Assembly: GCF_019737615.1 (NCBI RefSeq)
Contig: NZ_JAHKKS010000001.1
Location: forward strand, 1 to 64,000
Direction: 5' to 3'
DNA length: 64,000 bases
From: Sphingobium xanthum
GTDB taxonomy: Bacteria > Pseudomonadota > Alphaproteobacteria > Sphingomonadales > Sphingomonadaceae
A program made the position numbers and the translations under genes. Numbering within the stretch: position 1 is the first letter of the stretch; every line of letters starts with the position of its first letter. The notes beneath the pieces were generated by a model that saw only the letters and a program-made list of their open reading frames with translations, was not told the origin of the DNA and searched no databases. Positions 60,151 through 64,000 of this stretch are shown here, in pieces.

Positions 60151-61080
60151 ATGTCCTCGCTGCAGATCAGGAAGATCACGCCCGGCTTCGGCGCGGAGAT
60201 CACCGGCATCGACCTCACCCGGCCGCTGACGCCGGATCAGGAAGCCGATATCGTCTCGGCGATCGCGGAATATGGCGTCTGCGTCTATCCGCACACCGGC
60301 CTCACCGATCAGACCCACATCTGGTTCAGCCGCATGTTCGGCAATCTCTGGACGATCGGCGGGCAGGCGACTCGCCCCTCGCGCTTCGCCTATCCGCACC
60401 TGTTCGAGGCGGGCAATCTGAGTCCGGACGGCTCGATCAGCATGGACGAGATGGCCCGCAAGCGGCGCAAGGGCGACCGGCTGTGGCACACGGATTCGAG
60501 CTTCACGAAAGAGCGCACGACCTACTCGCTGCTGCTCGCGCATGAAGTGCCGGCGGAGGGCGGCGAGACCGGCTTTGCCGACATGCGCGGCGCCTATGAC
60601 GCGCTGCCCCAGTCCATGAAGGACCGGATTGAGCATCTGGAAGCTGAGCATAGCTATAATTACTCGCGCATGCTCGCCGGCTTCCCGATCACCGAGGAAG
60701 AAGTCGAGGCAGGCATGATTGCCCGCCACAAGCTCGTCCACATCCATCCCGGTTCGGGTCGCAAGAGCCTCTACATCGCCAGTCACGCGCTGCGCATCAC
60801 CGGCATGGAGAAGGAAGAGGGGCGCGCGCTGCTCCGGGAATTGCTGGCGTTCGCGACCCAGCCGCAATTCACCTTCAACCACTACTGGAAGCCCGGCGAT
60901 CTCGTCATCTGGGACAATTTCTCCACGATGCACCGGGGCGGAGACTATGATGACCTCAATCATCGCCGCGACATGCGCCGCACGACCGTCATGGCCTATC
61001 CGCCGCCGCCCGTCGTACTCGATCCGCGCTTCAGGGACCGGTTCGATCCCGCCCAGTTCGAGGCGATGGTCGATGCGTGA
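60151..61080 (+). CDS. TauD/TfdA-family 2-oxoglutarate-dependent dioxygenase, 309 aa
   Basis: ATG 60151 with AGGAGAAGGAC. Facial triad: H113-T-D115 (DRLWHTDSSFTKER) and H261 (NFSTMHRGGDYDD), with the 2-oxoglutarate Arg in NHRRDMRRTTV. N-terminal ITPGFGAEITGIDLTRPLT is the usual family start. It resembles the protein at 40416, including length, but the sequences diverge outside the motifs, so it is not a recent duplicate. It could be a 2,4-D-type etherase or sulfonate dioxygenase. It is followed by an MFS transporter 15 bp downstream, so import and oxidation of one substrate are probably linked. Confidence 0.88.
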   Translation: MSSLQIRKITPGFGAEITGIDLTRPLTPDQEADIVSAIAEYGVCVYPHTGLTDQTHIWFSRMFGNLWTIGGQATRPSRFAYPHLFEAGNLSPDGSISMDEMARKRRKGDRLWHTDSSFTKERTTYSLLLAHEVPAEGGETGFADMRGAYDALPQSMKDRIEHLEAEHSYNYSRMLAGFPITEEEVEAGMIARHKLVHIHPGSGRKSLYIASHALRITGMEKEEGRALLRELLAFATQPQFTFNHYWKPGDLVIWDNFSTMHRGGDYDDLNHRRDMRRTTVMAYPPPPVVLDPRFRDRFDPAQFEAMVDA

Positions 61081-61095
61081 GGCGGGCGCAGCTGC

Positions 61096-62481
61096 ATGAC
61101 CACGCCCGCTTCGACCGCGATCGATGACAGCCTGCCGCACCCACCGGTCTCCACCGTCGCTGCCGAGCCGGACTGGGCGCCACCGCGCGTCGCCTGGTTC
61201 ACCATGTGCATGATCGGGCTGGTCATGATCTTCGGCCAGATGGATCGCGCGATCTTCTATCTGCTGGTAAGCCAGATCAAGGCGGACCTGCAGTTCAGCG
61301 ATACGCAGATGAGCCTGCTGATGGGCGTTGCCTTTTCTGGCGCCTATTTTCTTTGCGGCCTGCCGATCGCGCGCCTGTCGGATGTCGGCCGGCGCAAGCT
61401 CATTCTGCCCGCCGCGCTCGGCGTGTGGAGTCTCGGCACGACGCTGTGCGCGGTCACGGGCAATTTCTGGCAGCTTTTCGCCGCGCGGTCGCTGGTCGGC
61501 GCGGGAGAGTCGGTCAAGGGGCCATGCGCGGTCTCGATCATCTCGGACCTGTTTCCTCCCCGAAAGCTGGCGCGTGGTTTCGCCTTCTACAGTTTCAGCA
61601 TTCGCGTCGGCGAGGCGCTGGCGCTGATCGTCGGCGGCCTGCTGATCGGCCTCTTCGCCACACTCGGGTCGATCCAGGCGCCGGTGCTCGGCGAACTGCG
61701 CGGCTGGCACATGATCTTCATCATCTTCGGCGCGCCCGGCATCCTCTTCGCCTTCGTCTTCGCGCTGACGGTCAAGGAACCCGCCCGGCACGGCCGGCGG
61801 ATACAGGGATCGGTACCGCTCAGCGAGTGCTTCGCCTTTCTGTTCAAAAGCAGGTCCGGCGCGGTGCTGATCCCGATCCTGCTCGCGGCCGCAGTCTCGA
61901 ATATAGAAGACGTCGGGGTGGGCTCGTGGCGCCCGGTCTTCTATGAGCGCACTTATGGATGGGGACCGGCGGATTTCGCGCCGATCCAGGGCTTGGCCAG
62001 CCTCATCCTGACGCCGATCGGCCTGATGCTTGGGGCCTGGCTTGCCGAGAGCATGATGAAGCGCAAGCGCTACGACGCCAATATGCGGGTCGTGCTGTGG
62101 GCTGCGTTCATCAGCATTCCGCTCAGCATTGCCGGTCCGCTTATGCCCACGTTCGAGCTGGCGCTGGCTTGCAGCCTGTCCAATCTCACGCTGACCATCG
62201 CCGCTTCGCCCTGCCAGCTCGCAGCGATGCAGGTCGTGACGCCCAACGAACTGCGCGGGCAGGTGAACGCGCTCTACATGTTCACGTTGAGCGTGCTGGG
62301 GCAGGGCCTGGGACCGACCGTCGTCGCGTTGATGACGGACTATCTCTTCCGGTCCGAGGCCGATCTTCGCTATGCCATGGTGACCACCGCCGCCGTGGCC
62401 GGGCCGATCGCACTTTTCCTCATCTGGAAGGCGGTGCGCCCCTATGGCGACTTTTATCGCGCGCAGATGGCGAAGGTTTAG
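61096..62481 (+). CDS. MFS transporter, spinster-like/anion-cation symporter type, 461 aa
   Basis: Twelve predicted helices with the loop 2-3 motif LSDVGRRKLILPAALGVWSLG and helix 1 MIGLVMIFGQMDRAIFYLLVSQIKADLQFSDTQMSLLMGVAFSG. TFVRSL-type domain: SFSIRVGEALALIVGGLL. It is related by layout to the transporter at 1206 (QMSLVSGTAF versus QMSLLMGVAF). In the inner membrane, presumably importing the substrate of the TauD-type dioxygenase encoded just upstream. Starts at ATG 61096; the ribosome site is weak. Confidence 0.85.
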   Translation: MTTPASTAIDDSLPHPPVSTVAAEPDWAPPRVAWFTMCMIGLVMIFGQMDRAIFYLLVSQIKADLQFSDTQMSLLMGVAFSGAYFLCGLPIARLSDVGRRKLILPAALGVWSLGTTLCAVTGNFWQLFAARSLVGAGESVKGPCAVSIISDLFPPRKLARGFAFYSFSIRVGEALALIVGGLLIGLFATLGSIQAPVLGELRGWHMIFIIFGAPGILFAFVFALTVKEPARHGRRIQGSVPLSECFAFLFKSRSGAVLIPILLAAAVSNIEDVGVGSWRPVFYERTYGWGPADFAPIQGLASLILTPIGLMLGAWLAESMMKRKRYDANMRVVLWAAFISIPLSIAGPLMPTFELALACSLSNLTLTIAASPCQLAAMQVVTPNELRGQVNALYMFTLSVLGQGLGPTVVALMTDYLFRSEADLRYAMVTTAAVAGPIALFLIWKAVRPYGDFYRAQMAKV

Positions 62482-62566
62482 ACGACTGCCATTCGCCCCG
62501 CTTCGGCGTGCCGCGCGGATACGAATCACCGCCTCATCCGTTTGATTCCCTTCCGACAGGAGAGGC

Positions 62567-63172
62567 ATGATGACCAAGATTCTGGTGCTCTATTATTCGA
62601 GTTATGGTCACACGGAGGCGATGGCGAAGGCCGTCGCGGAAGGCGCGGCGAGCATCGAGGGGACGCAAGTCGAAACCAAGCGCGTGCCCGAGCTTGTGCC
62701 GGACGAGATTGCCGAGAAATCCGGCTTCAAGCGCGATCAGGATGCACCGATTGCCACGGTGGAGGAGCTGCCAGACTATGATGCGATCATCTTCGGCACG
62801 CCGACACGCTTCGGCAACATGACCGCGCAGATGCGCAACTTCCTCGACCAGACCGGGCCGCTGTGGGCGCAGAACGCACTGGTGGGGAAGGTCGGCAGCG
62901 TATTCACCTCGACCGCGACCCAGCATGGCGGGCAGGAGACGACGATCACCTCGTTTCACCTGACGCTGCTGCATCACGGCATGGTCATTGTGGGCCTGCC
63001 CTATACCTTCGCGGGCAACAGCGAGATGTCGGAAATCAGCGGCGGCACGCCTTATGGCGCCTCGACATTGGCTAATTCGGACGGCAGCCGCCAGCCCAGC
63101 AACAATGAACTGGCCGGCGCGCGCTTTCAGGGTCGCCATGTCGCGGAAATTGCGGCTAAGCTAGCAGGCTAA
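62567..63172 (+). CDS. wrbA: NAD(P)H:quinone oxidoreductase, WrbA type, 201 aa
   Basis: Flavodoxin-like: [27 protein letters not shown] (FMN-binding loop YSSYGHTE), [52 protein letters not shown], and [38 protein letters not shown]. All are marks of WrbA (about 200 aa). It reduces quinones by two electrons with NAD(P)H, protecting cells from redox cycling and maintaining quinone intermediates of aromatic breakdown. Start ATG 62567 with GGAGAGG upstream. Confidence 0.92.
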   Translation: MMTKILVLYYSSYGHTEAMAKAVAEGAASIEGTQVETKRVPELVPDEIAEKSGFKRDQDAPIATVEELPDYDAIIFGTPTRFGNMTAQMRNFLDQTGPLWAQNALVGKVGSVFTSTATQHGGQETTITSFHLTLLHHGMVIVGLPYTFAGNSEMSEISGGTPYGASTLANSDGSRQPSNNELAGARFQGRHVAEIAAKLAG

Positions 63173-63212
63173 GGGTTATAAGATGCCCGCCTGATTCGTG
63201 AGGAGAGAGAAG

Positions 63213-63764
63213 ATGGCGAAAATCCTGGCCAACCGCCTGCACCATACTGCCTATGTGACCAAGGATCTCGAAAAGACGCGCGCCTTCTACGAGGACCTGC
63301 TCGGCTTCCAGCTCGCTGCAACCTATTGCGAGAAGGACGAGCTGTTCGGCAAGGAGCGCACTTATTGTCACTGCTTCTTCGAGATGAAAGACGGCAGCGC
63401 GCTCGCCTTCTTCCAGTTCGCCGATGACGAGGATCAGGCCCTGTTCGGACCGTCCATGCCGGATAGCCCCTTTCACCACATCGCCGTGCATGTCGATGCC
63501 GAGGACCAGGCCGAGCTCGAGCGCCGCATCGAGGCCGCCGGCATTCAGCCCCCGGAGACCTACACGCTGGAGCATGGCTATTGCCGCTCGGTCTATGTGA
63601 AGGACCCGAACGGCATGACCGTCGAGTTCACCTGCGACGATCCCAAGGCGCTCGATCCGGCACTGGATGCGCGGCGGCGCGCGGATGCGCATGCCGAGCT
63701 CAAGCGCTGGCTGGGCGGGCAGCATCACAACAACAACCCCTTCCGGGCCGAAGCCAACCACTGA
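63213..63764 (+). CDS. VOC-family protein (glyoxalase/dioxygenase-like), 183 aa
   Basis: Start MAKILANRLHHTAYVTKDLEKTRAFYEDLLGFQL at ATG 63213 with GAGGAGAGAG. One VOC module: His in LHHTAYVT, FHHIAVHV and the Glu in MTVEFTCDD could bind metal. An intervening YCHCFFEMKDG loop and a C-terminal tail (RWLGGQHHNNN) follow. Single-module VOC proteins dimerise to act as lactoylglutathione lyases, extradiol-like dioxygenases or resistance proteins. It lies 40 bp after wrbA, so it probably helps in the same pathway. Function not fixed. Confidence 0.85.
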   Translation: MAKILANRLHHTAYVTKDLEKTRAFYEDLLGFQLAATYCEKDELFGKERTYCHCFFEMKDGSALAFFQFADDEDQALFGPSMPDSPFHHIAVHVDAEDQAELERRIEAAGIQPPETYTLEHGYCRSVYVKDPNGMTVEFTCDDPKALDPALDARRRADAHAELKRWLGGQHHNNNPFRAEANH

Positions 63765-63765
63765 G

Positions 63766-63793
63766 CGAAACGCGATACGCCGTTTCGTTCTTG
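63766..63793 (+). terminator. hairpin with T-rich tail after the VOC gene
   Basis: CGAAACG (63766-63772) pairs with CGTTTCG (63781-63787), then ttcttg follows. The stem is 7 bp with an 8-base loop and a weak T tail. It overlaps the VOC stop region, so it may end the wrbA/VOC transcript before the next gene. Confidence 0.5.
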
Positions 63794-63954
63794 TCGAACG
63801 CTATTTGTCATGGCAGAACGCCAGACGGTAGGCTGCTGGGGAGATCAGGCTGACATTTGCAGGGGAAATCGGGCGCGATCCGACGCCCGACACCCGGCGA
63901 GCTGGCGGCTTTCCTCCACCCGCATCGACATGCTGATAGTGAGAGGAGAGTGAC

Positions 63955-64000
63955 GTGGTGCTGCTTCCGACAACGCTCGTGGGGTCCTATTCCCAGCCCG
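63955..64000 (+). CDS. MetE-like (cobalamin-independent methionine synthase superfamily) protein, N-terminus only
   Basis: GTG 63955 (or GTG 63958) follows a GAGAGGAGAG ribosome site. The translated start VVLLPTTLVGSYSQP matches the beginning of MetE-superfamily proteins, such as the LPTTLVGSYPQP pattern of epoxyalkane:coenzyme M transferase-like and other vitamin-B12-independent methyltransferases. The rest is beyond the window. It is on the same strand as wrbA and the VOC gene after a 190-bp gap that holds a terminator-like hairpin; I see no riboswitch consensus in that gap. Confidence 0.72.
   Translation, partial: MVLLPTTLVGSYSQP

Noticed and set aside
63795-63954. Possible cobalamin, SAH or SAM-type riboswitch upstream of the MetE-like gene
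   Set aside because: The needed conserved boxes were not found. GGGGAAAT is present but without the GCCACTG or other core elements.

Overview
The window is high-GC DNA with dense genes, frequent 4-bp start/stop overlaps, TonB-dependent receptors and many aromatic- and acid-catabolism enzymes. Codon usage, the dispersed palindromic repeats and the gene families fit an alphaproteobacterium of the Sphingomonadales (Sphingobium/Novosphingobium/Sphingomonas type). That assignment is inference from content; no rRNA or housekeeping marker is present. The window reads as an accessory catabolic region that also carries a complete assimilatory nitrate/nitrite block.

Layout. (1) 1-340: end of an IS66-family insertion sequence, cut by the window edge, which has broken the last gene of the neighbouring operon. 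(2) 337-14968: a catabolic locus of one eight-gene operon (MBL-fold protein, fumarylacetoacetase, amidohydrolase, Rieske oxygenase, acetoacetate-decarboxylase-like protein, cupin, two MFS transporters), a three-gene operon (type I extradiol dioxygenase, FAD monooxygenase, FAH-family hydrolase), a TonB receptor, a TetR regulator and a small unknown protein. Four copies of an 18-bp inverted repeat, ATTCCT-N6-AGGAAT, lie in front of every one of these transcripts, so the locus looks like one regulon, most simply controlled by the TetR protein. (3) 15477-25170: an SDR, a nucleotidyltransferase, an S41 protease lipoprotein, a TonB receptor/YfiR/hybrid histidine kinase unit with a lone receiver protein, and a flavoprotein. 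(4) 25278-42976: several short catabolic units: methylmalonate-semialdehyde dehydrogenase plus iron alcohol dehydrogenase, an orphan CoA-transferase A subunit with a Tat-exported EthD-like protein, a beta-keto acid cleavage enzyme, a GMC oxidoreductase with its Tat-exported small subunit, a flavin monooxygenase with an N-terminal NTF2-like domain, and a TauD-type dioxygenase coupled to a ThDP enzyme.

(5) 43150-49085: a GntR-like LacI-family regulator with an SDR, an MmgE/PrpD protein, a second SDR, a 3-hydroxyisobutyrate-dehydrogenase-like enzyme and a lactonase-like MBL protein. Palindromes with the core TACCGGTA precede two of its transcripts, and a third lies 10 kb away in the BKACE/carboxymuconolactone-decarboxylase divergent promoter. 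(6) 49239-59165: nasT-nasS, nitrate transporter, nirB, nirD, nasA and cobA. The transporter and nirB each follow a leader with two hexaloop hairpins and an intrinsic terminator, the layout expected for NasT (ANTAR) antitermination. (7) 59162-64000: an SDR, a second TauD-type dioxygenase, an MFS transporter, a WrbA-like quinone reductase, a VOC protein and the first codons of a MetE-like protein.

The most interesting content is the coherent, apparently uncharacterised TetR-type catabolic regulon at the left, the predicted LacI regulon, the duplicated NasT leaders, and a YfiR sensor attached to a histidine kinase instead of a diguanylate cyclase. Substrates of the catabolic loci cannot be read from sequence alone.
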